A model generated the notes under the pieces. The model did not search any database. It was not told the DNA's origin and saw only the letters and a program-made list of their open reading frames with translations. A program made the translations under genes and the position numbers. From JAGTRP01 sp050259815 (lineage in GTDB: Bacteria > Pseudomonadota > Gammaproteobacteria > Burkholderiales > Rhodocyclaceae), in NCBI GenBank assembly GCA_050259815.1, contig JBLNBI010000278.1:1-33573 (forward strand): 33,573 nucleotides of DNA, given 5' to 3'. Of the stretch, positions 24,998 to 31,214 are shown piece after piece (positions within the stretch are counted from its first letter, which is position 1; every line of letters begins with the position of its first letter).

Positions 24998-25584
24998 GGG
25001 AATAGGGCTTTCAGTCGGTCGAGGTCGCGAGAGCTGAAATCGGGCTCCCGTTCCGGATGCCACATCCAGCCTTCCCAGGGAAGCTCCCGGTGGCGTATGG
25101 CTTCGATGCTGCCGTCCTCCGCCTGGGCGGTGGCGAGGTAGCCGTCAGGGCAATGATGGAATCCGAAATTATGGAAACTATTGACCTCGCCGCTCAGTTC
25201 CCCCGTCAGTACATGGCGGGTGCGGACATGCCCGGTGACCGGCTCGGCGGGTGAACCGGCCCGTGCAGCCAGCATTTGCATGCCCCTGCAGATGCCCAGA
25301 ACGGGGATGCCGCGAGATTCCGCGTAATCCAGCATCTGGGACTCGGTTTGGTCGCGTTCCGGTGCGTCCCCGATGTCGTTGCCGCCCGAGAGCAGTAGCG
25401 CCGCCGGGCGTAGCGCAGTCAGCCAGGGCAGAAGAGCCTTGTCGCCGGCGAGCCGGTTGGGTACGGGGGCGGCCAGGTAGCCGGCAAGGCTCAGCCATGC
25501 GGCCAGGCGTTGATCCAGGGCATCCCGCCGCTCGCCGCGATCCGGGAACAGGTCGACACGCTGGCTGACCGCGACGATCTTCAA
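24994..25584 (-). CDS. Class I glutamine-amidotransferase-like hydrolase, probable gamma-glutamyl-CDP-amidate hydrolase (Cj1417-like)
   Basis: The 196-residue protein is of the peptidase C26/gamma-glutamyl hydrolase type: SGGND at about 66-70, nucleophile Cys99 in GICRGMQ, NSFHNF near His138, and the His176/Glu178 pair in WHPERE, so the catalytic triad is intact. In the C. jejuni pathway this enzyme removes glutamate from CDP-L-glutamine and leaves cytidine diphosphoramidate. The start is a TTG at 25584 giving MKIVAVSQRVD, the expected family N-terminus. It overlaps the preceding stop in a TTGA configuration, so translation probably depends on coupling. No synthetase partner domain is encoded, which argues against an ordinary amidotransferase subunit. 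Specificity is inferred from neighbours. Confidence 0.83.
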   Translation of the reverse strand: MKIVAVSQRVDLFPDRGERRDALDQRLAAWLSLAGYLAAPVPNRLAGDKALLPWLTALRPAALLLSGGNDIGDAPERDQTESQMLDYAESRGIPVLGICRGMQMLAARAGSPAEPVTGHVRTRHVLTGELSGEVNSFHNFGFHHCPDGYLATAQAEDGSIEAIRHRELPWEGWMWHPEREPDFSSRDLDRLKALFP

Positions 25585-27896
25585 GACAGTACTTCCACTC
25601 TGCGCCCCGCGCAGTCCAGATGCAGCCGCTGGGCTTGGGACCAGCGCCGATAAAGCACCTCGCCGGCACCGATGACTGCGGGAAGCCCCAACTCCCCGGC
25701 ACGGATGGCCATATGGGAGTTGGCGCCGCCCCAGGCCGTGATCAGCCCCGCGATCGGGTAGGCGAAAAGCCAGTCAAAACCGGGGTCGGCATTGGGAATG
25801 CAGACGATTGCGCCGGCCAGCGAGGAGCGATGCTCGCAATGGGTGACCGGAGCCGTGACCTGTTTTTGGGTAATGAAGTTCGGCGCGGTTTCCGGCCACT
25901 CGAAAGCCCAAACATCCTTTGGCGAGGCAATGACCGGCGGCAGCGATACAGCAAGCGTTTCCTCGTATCGGGACTTGCCCTGTTCGATGCTGTATTTGAG
26001 GATGTCCCTGGGGCGTGAGGCCGTGATGTGGATTTCCTTGAAGGCGGAAATGTCGCAGTAGGCCATTTCCTCGCGGGGGATGCCGACCTGCTCGCCATAA
26101 TCGGCAACTAATGCCAGTGCGTCGGAAAGGTTGCGGGTGAAGTGGAATTTGGCCAGTTCCCGCAGCTCGATACCCGACTGGAGGAAATCGAAGAGCCCGA
26201 CCGGGTCGGGTTGCAGTCCGTGGTTTTCCAGCAGCTTAACGATTTCCCTCATTTGCGGCAGCGTCAGGGCGAAGGGCTTGCTCGGCGCGGGGACGGGCGG
26301 GCGTTGTTCCCAATCGAAATACAGATCGGGCGCTTCATCGTAGCGCGGGGACAGGATGTCATAGGTGCCGGGGCGCAGGTGGCCGTAACGGGCAAGGAAG
26401 GTGGCCTTGTCCAACATCGCCCGATCCCGAGCCAATTGCCCGCTGATGGTGGACACGCTGCCCACGAAGGCGTCGTAGTCCGCCACCGAGAAGACACCTA
26501 CGGCAACCAGGGACTTGAGCATCTGAACGGCGACGAAGCCGGCCCGGGCGAGCCCGGCGAAGGGCAGGGTGCCGTAGCGCTTGGCATCTTCCAGCAGCCA
26601 GTAGATCCGTTCGAGTGGATCGGCATTCGACGCCAGAAGCGCCTCGCGGCGGGTGTTAAGCTTGTCGAGTTTGGCAGCATCCTCTCTCCACAAGCCCTTC
26701 TGCGGATGGACGATGCGGTTCGTCAGTTTTCGCAGGCTGTCCGCAATGGTGGCGCGCTCGTCCTTGGTGAATCCAGCACCGGCGAGACGCTCCAGGCGTT
26801 GCGGGAGATCGAGGGTGTAACAGGAAAAGACAATCTCGAACTCGACCTTGTCGTGCAGCGTCGGCTCCAGCAGCAGACGGTCGATGTAGTAATCGACGAG
26901 TCTTCCCGCCAGGCCGCTGCTCAGGTCGGCCGGGATGAACGAATTGAAGGATAGCCGGACATCGATGTAAGGCAGCCCGAAGAAATGGGGCATCAGGGGA
27001 AAACTGCGTAGATTCCGGTAGCCGTAATTGTGGCGCTGGTAAGCCCAGATGGCGTCCGTGACCAGTTCGCGGTAAAGGGACAGGGCCAGGGGCTTGGGGC
27101 GTATGCCGATGATCTCGGCCGGATTCCAGTCCGGCATGACCCCGTAAACCGTGCGCCGGCCCATCAGGAAGGGGTGGGGCTGCATGCCCCGCGCTATCTT
27201 CTCCTGGATGCATTCCAGGCGATCCGCCTGGGCGCTTGCGGATTCCGGCGGGCGTTTCAGAATCAGGGGGCGGGCCTGGAGGAGCCAAAGGGTCTCCGCG
27301 CCATCTTGCCCAGTGACGGCGAATTCGCAGTCGACGGGCGTATTCCCGAACAGCGACAGCAATTCGTCCATCAGGGCCACGACCCCTGCCAGGTCGGCTG
27401 GCGGTGGGAGGGGGGAGAGGGCCGCCTGTTGCCAAGTCCGTCCTCTTTTTCCGCTGGTGATGGCAGCGGTGTCGGTGCTGTCCGACCAGTTGATGATGCG
27501 GTACGGAGCGCAGGTGTAGGGGTCGTGGGAGAACGCGACGCCGGACTTGCTCACCGATGTCAGCATGGGCTGAACCAGAACTTCGTCAGTGGAGGCGGCC
27601 TCTCCGTAGCTTGCGATAACTTGTTCAATCGCCTCGCCAAGGGTGGTCGGCACCACGTCCATGATGGAGAGGAAGGCGCCCGCGTTGGACTGGCTCGCAG
27701 CATCCTCCCGGGCGCAGCTGGATCGCACTATCCATGGTCCTTCTCCCTGGTTCTGCCGGATCTTTTCGAGGCAATTTCCGGGATTGTCTTTCCACTCGGC
27801 AACCGAAAAGAACGCCAGGGGAGCGATTCGGGCCGTACGAAGCCGATCTTGCAGCAGGGCCAGGGTGCCGGCCTTGGTGGAGAAGGACAGAGCCAT
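25581..27896 (-). CDS. PPDK/PEP-synthase-like kinase, probable L-glutamine kinase (Cj1418-like)
   Basis: The 771-residue protein has an N-terminal PEP/pyruvate-binding ATP-grasp region with WIVRSSCAREDAASQSNAGAF (Arg58-Ser-Ser, Glu64-Asp65) and LWLLQARPL (about 203-211). The middle is long and divergent, and the C-terminal swivelling phosphohistidine domain contains GGANSHMAIRAGELGLPAVIG with catalytic His at about 728. It lacks the PEP/pyruvate TIM-barrel of true PEP synthase or PPDK. That N- and C-domain architecture and length match C. jejuni Cj1418, which phosphorylates the amide nitrogen of L-glutamine using ATP. It is followed by the hydrolase gene with a 4-bp overlap and preceded by the methyltransferase gene at 6 bp. 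This gene is the most diagnostic single member of the phosphoramidate set. Confidence 0.85.
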   Translation of the reverse strand: MALSFSTKAGTLALLQDRLRTARIAPLAFFSVAEWKDNPGNCLEKIRQNQGEGPWIVRSSCAREDAASQSNAGAFLSIMDVVPTTLGEAIEQVIASYGEAASTDEVLVQPMLTSVSKSGVAFSHDPYTCAPYRIINWSDSTDTAAITSGKRGRTWQQAALSPLPPPADLAGVVALMDELLSLFGNTPVDCEFAVTGQDGAETLWLLQARPLILKRPPESASAQADRLECIQEKIARGMQPHPFLMGRRTVYGVMPDWNPAEIIGIRPKPLALSLYRELVTDAIWAYQRHNYGYRNLRSFPLMPHFFGLPYIDVRLSFNSFIPADLSSGLAGRLVDYYIDRLLLEPTLHDKVEFEIVFSCYTLDLPQRLERLAGAGFTKDERATIADSLRKLTNRIVHPQKGLWREDAAKLDKLNTRREALLASNADPLERIYWLLEDAKRYGTLPFAGLARAGFVAVQMLKSLVAVGVFSVADYDAFVGSVSTISGQLARDRAMLDKATFLARYGHLRPGTYDILSPRYDEAPDLYFDWEQRPPVPAPSKPFALTLPQMREIVKLLENHGLQPDPVGLFDFLQSGIELRELAKFHFTRNLSDALALVADYGEQVGIPREEMAYCDISAFKEIHITASRPRDILKYSIEQGKSRYEETLAVSLPPVIASPKDVWAFEWPETAPNFITQKQVTAPVTHCEHRSSLAGAIVCIPNADPGFDWLFAYPIAGLITAWGGANSHMAIRAGELGLPAVIGAGEVLYRRWSQAQRLHLDCAGRRVEVLS

Positions 27897-27902
27897 GGGA
27901 TG

Positions 27903-28685
27903 TCAGGGCCGGCGACGGGCGGACCAGGCGCGGGTGAGGTAGGTGGCTTCGATGACCTTCAGCCCAGCGATGCGTTGCTCAACGAAGGCAAGGAAGGCTT
28001 CGAACTTTTCCGGGCCCAGTTGGACGCGCAGATCGTTGACCGAGCGCCACGCGCCCAGATAGCGCTCAGGAAGCATCGCAATGACGTGACGGCCTTCCAG
28101 ATAGACGACATCGTCGAAATGGGGCGATGCCCACAGTTGTTCGGTCAGGGTCTGGGTAATGCCAGAGCGCCCGGAAGATACCCGCTTGATGTCGGGACGC
28201 AGGGTGCCGAGGTGGGCTTCGATTTCCACCAGCAACGGATTGACTTCAATCAGCCGCGGATTCCACAGAGCGGTGAAGCGGCCTCCCGGGCGAAGCACCC
28301 GAGCGAACTCGGCTGTTGCGCTATTGAAATCGGCCCAGTGAAACGACGAAGCCATGCTCAGCCAGTCGCAACTGGCGTCGGCCAGACCGGTATTCTCGGC
28401 GCTGCCGGCTTGCCAGCGGATGGAAGTGCCACGGCTGTCGGCAATGCCGTTGGCGCGCATGTCGTCATTCGGCTCCACGGCGACGACCGAGCGAACGCCT
28501 TTGTTCTCGACCATGCGCGTCCAGATGCCGGTTCCCGCGCCGACATCCGCAAAGTCAACCTGGGCTGCGGGTTTGTCGAGGAGCCCGAGCAGTGCGTTCA
28601 GCACCGAGGGGCAGTAGTCGGGGCGATGCTGGGAATAGTCACTGGCCAAGCCCGTGAAGTCGCCGGCTTTTAGTGCTTGATTCAT
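27903..28685 (-). CDS. Class I SAM-dependent methyltransferase (candidate phosphoramidate O-methyltransferase)
   Basis: The 260-residue protein is a Methyltransf_11-type enzyme: FTGLASDYSQHRPDY leader, SAM motif FADVGAGTGIWTRMV (about 48-62), acidic residue in VVAVEPNDDMR, and the post-motif block WLSMASSFHWADFNSATAEFARVLRPGGRFTALWN. The ATG at 28685 is favoured because it has an AGGA site 8-10 bp upstream and overlaps the kinase stop by 4 bp (ATGA); a longer frame lacks both. C. jejuni has methyltransferases (Cj1419, Cj1420) beside its phosphoramidate genes, thought to form the O-methyl group. By position this enzyme is the best candidate here, but the family is broad and the substrate cannot be read. 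Confidence 0.8.
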   Translation of the reverse strand: MNQALKAGDFTGLASDYSQHRPDYCPSVLNALLGLLDKPAAQVDFADVGAGTGIWTRMVENKGVRSVVAVEPNDDMRANGIADSRGTSIRWQAGSAENTGLADASCDWLSMASSFHWADFNSATAEFARVLRPGGRFTALWNPRLIEVNPLLVEIEAHLGTLRPDIKRVSSGRSGITQTLTEQLWASPHFDDVVYLEGRHVIAMLPERYLGAWRSVNDLRVQLGPEKFEAFLAFVEQRIAGLKVIEATYLTRAWSARRRP

Positions 28686-29293
28686 AGGGATTTCCTGTCT
28701 TCCAGTAAGCTCAATAATTGGTCCGCAAGAGCCGGCACAGATTGGTCCGGAGCGTGTTCGATCAGACAATCAGCGTTATCCGGCTCGTCAATCGGCAAGT
28801 CAAGGCCAGCGACGTTTTTCAGGTTGCCTTCGTCGAAGCGGCGATAAATGTCTTTGGGATCGCGTCGGCGCAGTTCCTCGACGGGGACCTTCAGGTATAC
28901 CTCGAAGTATCCCGGCAAGTGGGCACGGTTCCAGGAATGAACTTCCTTGAACAGCGAGATGGTCGCGATGACGACGGTGAACCCCTGGCTGGCAATGACC
29001 CGGCAAAGATGAGCGTATTGCATCGCCAATGCCAGCCGCGCGGAGCGGTCATGGCCGTGGGGTGTGCTGGCGGCACCGAATACTTCCCTGAGTTCGTCGC
29101 CATCAAGCAGTACCGCGGTTTCGCCCCGAGTATTCATGCGCTGTACCAGCGCCGTGGCCAGGGTCGATTTTCCTGCGCCGGAGAGTCCGGTAATCCAGAT
29201 GACGCGGCCAGGGGTATGGTGGGCTTTCTTTTCCATCGTTGGCGGAGAGATCCGGCAGTCAGGGTGGCTGTGGGGCCTCGATTCCGAGCCCAT
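28682..29293 (-). CDS. APS-kinase-like kinase, probable cytidine diphosphoramidate 3'-kinase (Cj1415-like)
   Basis: The 203-residue protein has an APS-kinase (CysC) fold: Walker A GLSGAGKST (about 37-45), LLDGDELREVFG (about 62-72), DPKDIYRRFDEGNLKNVAGLDLPIDEP near the lid. Where true APS kinases carry FSxxDRxENIRR, this reads HGHDRSARLALAMQYAHL, so the APS-binding segment has diverged. No ATP sulfurylase gene is nearby. In C. jejuni, Cj1415 phosphorylates the 3'-OH of cytidine diphosphoramidate, giving a donor analogous to PAPS. The start is ambiguous: ATG 29293 has AAAGG upstream but adds an odd N-terminus (MGSESRPHSH); ATG 29236 (MEKKAHH) gives about 184 residues but has no ribosome site. 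First gene of the operon, 28 bp after the fliC2 terminator. Confidence 0.8.
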   Translation of the reverse strand: MGSESRPHSHPDCRISPPTMEKKAHHTPGRVIWITGLSGAGKSTLATALVQRMNTRGETAVLLDGDELREVFGAASTPHGHDRSARLALAMQYAHLCRVIASQGFTVVIATISLFKEVHSWNRAHLPGYFEVYLKVPVEELRRRDPKDIYRRFDEGNLKNVAGLDLPIDEPDNADCLIEHAPDQSVPALADQLLSLLEDRKSL

Positions 29294-29320
29294 GGCAGCG
29301 CCTTTGTAGGTGGGGCATCA

Positions 29321-29349
29321 AAGAAAACGCTCACCGGAGTGAGCGTTTT
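29321..29349 (-). terminator. Intrinsic terminator of fliC2
   Basis: AAAACGCTCAC (29324-29334) and GTGAGCGTTTT (29339-29349) form a perfect 11-bp stem with a 4-nt loop. On the minus strand the stem ends in TTTTCTTT. It begins about 14 bp after the fliC2 stop codon and lies only 28-30 bp before the first possible start codon of the modification operon. Confidence 0.9.
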
Positions 29350-29363
29350 CCTTAGGGCCGCGT

Positions 29364-30908
29364 TTAGCCCTGGAGCAGCTTCAGCACGTTCTGCGGCAAC
29401 TGGTTGGCCTGGGCCAGCATTGCCGTACCGGCCTGCTGCAGGATTTGAGCGCGGGTCAGGTTGGCGGTTTCCGCTGCGAAGTCCGCATCGCGGATACGGG
29501 AGCGGGAGGCCGACATGTTCTCGGAGGAAACCTGCAGGTTGGCGATGGTGGTTTCGAAGCGGGATTGGAGGGCTCCGAACTTGGCTCGCTGGCCATTGAC
29601 CGCGGTGAGTGCGGAATCGACGATGCTCAAGGTTCTTTGTGCAGCATCCACCGATCCGACATCGAAATCGCTTACCTTCTGAAGTTGGGCTGCCGATGCC
29701 GTTCCAGAGAAGAAACTGGTACCACCGGTGGCGGCGCCGTTCGTGGTGGCGTAGCCGAAGCTCTTGTCGGAGTCCATGGTGATCTGGCCGTTGACTGAGG
29801 TGGCCTGGCCGTTGGCAACGGTCTGGGGGCCACCGCCGGTGAGGTTCTGGACCGAGAAGCCACCGGAGGTGACCGCGGCCAAGCCGACGGTTTCGCCGCT
29901 GGCGTTGAGCAGGGTGATGCCGGTGCCGGCATCATTGACCCGGGCGGTCACGCCGGTCTTGGAGCTGACGTCGTTGAAGGCGGTCACGGCGGCGGAGAGG
30001 CCGTCGGAATTGACGGCGGAACCCACCGTGAAGGAAACGGTGACCGCAGTGGTGTTATTGGAATAGAGGTCGATCTTATAGGAAGCGTTGGCATTCAGGC
30101 CGGTGACATCGAATTCGGTCTTTGCCGTGGCGTTCACGCCGGTCAGCGGCGATTGTGCGTTGATGTTGGTCGCGACGGTCTTGGCGCTGTCGCCCAGATT
30201 GATGGTGACAGCCTTGGTGCCGACCGCGCCGTTGATGGTCAGGGTGTCGGCGACGATGGCGCTGGACGGCGCGGTGCCGGCGACGTAGGCGACAGCGGTC
30301 TTGGGGGTGGACTGGTTGGTGCCGGTGGTACCGGTGCCGACGGTCAGGTCGCCGCGGGTGTTGGTGGAGGTGGCTGCCAGGGAACCGATCCGGAAATTGC
30401 CGTACTGGCTGGTCTGGAAATTGGCGGTGGTGGCCTGGATGGTCTGGCCGGCATTCGCGCCCACCTGGAAGTTCGCCGTGCCGAACGAACCGTCGAGAAG
30501 CTTTTGGCCGTTGAACTCAGTGGTCTGGGCAATGCGGTCCAGTTCGGAAGTTAGCTGAATGACTTCCGCGTTCAGGGCCTGGCGGTCGGAGGCCGAATTG
30601 GTGGCGTTGGAAGACTGGACGGCCAGTTCGCGGATCCGCTGCAGGATGTCGCCGGCCGATTGGAGGGCGCCTTCCGCAGTCTGGGAGAGGGAAATGCCGT
30701 CGTTGGCATTGCGGCGGGCTTGGTCCTGGCCGCGAATCTGGGAAGTGAATCGCTCTGCGATGGCGAGGCCGGCGGCGTCATCCTTGGCGCTATTGATGCG
30801 CAGGCCAGAAGAGAGACGCTGGAGCGAAGTTGCCAGCGAACCCTGCGACGTATTCATGTTGCGCTGGGCGTTGAGCGAAGCAATGTTGGTGTTGATGACT
30901 TGAGACAT
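29364..30908 (-). CDS. fliC: Flagellin FliC (copy 2)
   Basis: A second 514-residue flagellin begins MSQVINTNIASLNAQRNMNTS with the same D0/D1 signatures (RLSSGLRINSAKDDAAGLAIAERF; ANLTRAQILQQAGTAMLAQANQLPQ). About 53 residues differ from copy 1 by eye, spread over the whole protein with clusters at the extreme N-terminus and in the surface-exposed middle (for example SPLTG versus TGNTG), and there are no gaps. The ribosome site AGGAGAGCAAA precedes the ATG. A candidate sigma-54 promoter lies about 100 bp upstream, and a strong terminator follows. The Ser/Thr-rich middle is the expected target of the modification genes on both sides. It is divergent from the GT41 gene. Confidence 0.97.
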   Translation of the reverse strand: MSQVINTNIASLNAQRNMNTSQGSLATSLQRLSSGLRINSAKDDAAGLAIAERFTSQIRGQDQARRNANDGISLSQTAEGALQSAGDILQRIRELAVQSSNATNSASDRQALNAEVIQLTSELDRIAQTTEFNGQKLLDGSFGTANFQVGANAGQTIQATTANFQTSQYGNFRIGSLAATSTNTRGDLTVGTGTTGTNQSTPKTAVAYVAGTAPSSAIVADTLTINGAVGTKAVTINLGDSAKTVATNINAQSPLTGVNATAKTEFDVTGLNANASYKIDLYSNNTTAVTVSFTVGSAVNSDGLSAAVTAFNDVSSKTGVTARVNDAGTGITLLNASGETVGLAAVTSGGFSVQNLTGGGPQTVANGQATSVNGQITMDSDKSFGYATTNGAATGGTSFFSGTASAAQLQKVSDFDVGSVDAAQRTLSIVDSALTAVNGQRAKFGALQSRFETTIANLQVSSENMSASRSRIRDADFAAETANLTRAQILQQAGTAMLAQANQLPQNVLKLLQG

Positions 30909-31003
30909 TTTGCTCTCCTAATTGCGTCCTTTTCCGGAGCGCTCGCAACGGTGGCCCGGTGGCCTATGCAATTTCGCTGTTCGCGCAGTAGTGCCATTGC
31001 CTA

Positions 31004-31019
31004 AGCCAGAAGTGTGCCA
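31004..31019 (-). promoter_or_regulatory. Candidate sigma-54 promoter of fliC2
   Basis: On the minus strand TGGCACACTTCTGGCT matches TGGCAC-N5-TTGCT with one change in the -12 box (TGGC for TTGC) and exact GG-N10-GC spacing. Transcription would start near 30992, giving a leader of about 85 nt. A GCCGATTC resembling a sigma-28 -10 box exists further upstream (31062-31069), but it has no TAAA at the right distance. Confidence 0.7.
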
Positions 31020-31098
31020 GGATGTGTTCTATGGGATTCCCCTTGGCTCGTCCCTAGAAAAGAATCGGCTTGCAGGGAGGCTCTACAATCAATGAGTT

Positions 31099-31175
31099 CG
31101 GCAAGAGCGTTGTTCCTTGCCGGCTGTTCGGCAAAATTTGCCGCATGGTCAAACTCGCAAAAAAGTGCCTTGCCG
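31099..31175. promoter_or_regulatory. Cluster of CGGCAA/TTGCCG half-sites in the fliC2/GT41 divergent promoter region
   Basis: The 306-bp intergenic stretch 30909-31214 holds the fliC2 leader and promoter and, beyond them, five half-sites: CGGCAAG (31099), CTTGCCG (31116), CGGCAAA (31129), TTTGCCG (31137) and CTTGCCG (31169). The first two form an inverted repeat with a 10-nt spacer. The next two form a near-perfect palindrome, CGGCAAAATTTGCCG. They lie upstream of both divergent genes and could be operators for a dimeric regulator. No convincing sigma-70 or sigma-54 promoter was found for the GT41 gene. Confidence 0.4.
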
Positions 31176-31214
31176 GTTTGCTAGACTGGTAGCCTTTCAC
31201 TTCCCATTCAGTCG

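Noticed and set aside
25581..27896. Phosphoenolpyruvate synthase or pyruvate phosphate dikinase
   Set aside because: The ATP-binding and phosphohistidine domains are there, but the PEP/pyruvate TIM-barrel that normally follows is missing, and the neighbours are those of the glutamine kinase.
28682..29293. Sulfate activation (PAPS synthesis) operon with APS kinase and sulfotransferases
   Set aside because: No ATP sulfurylase genes are present, the APS-binding segment has diverged, and the adjacent glutamine-kinase, hydrolase and nucleotidyltransferase genes fit phosphoramidate synthesis better.
14938..29293. Mobile genomic island with integrase, transposase or att sites
   Set aside because: No recombinase gene, insertion sequence or tRNA-associated repeat was seen; the only flanking repeats are the flagellin genes themselves.
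31062..31069. Sigma-28 promoter for fliC2 based on GCCGATTC
   Set aside because: The -10-like box has no TAAA-type -35 element at 14-16 bp; the sigma-54 match nearer the gene is better.
31021..31070. Sigma-54 promoter for the GT41 gene from TGGCTCGTCCCTAGA
   Set aside because: The -12 box lacks GC (reads GA, preceded by TA), and the site is about 180 bp from the start codon, so support is too weak.
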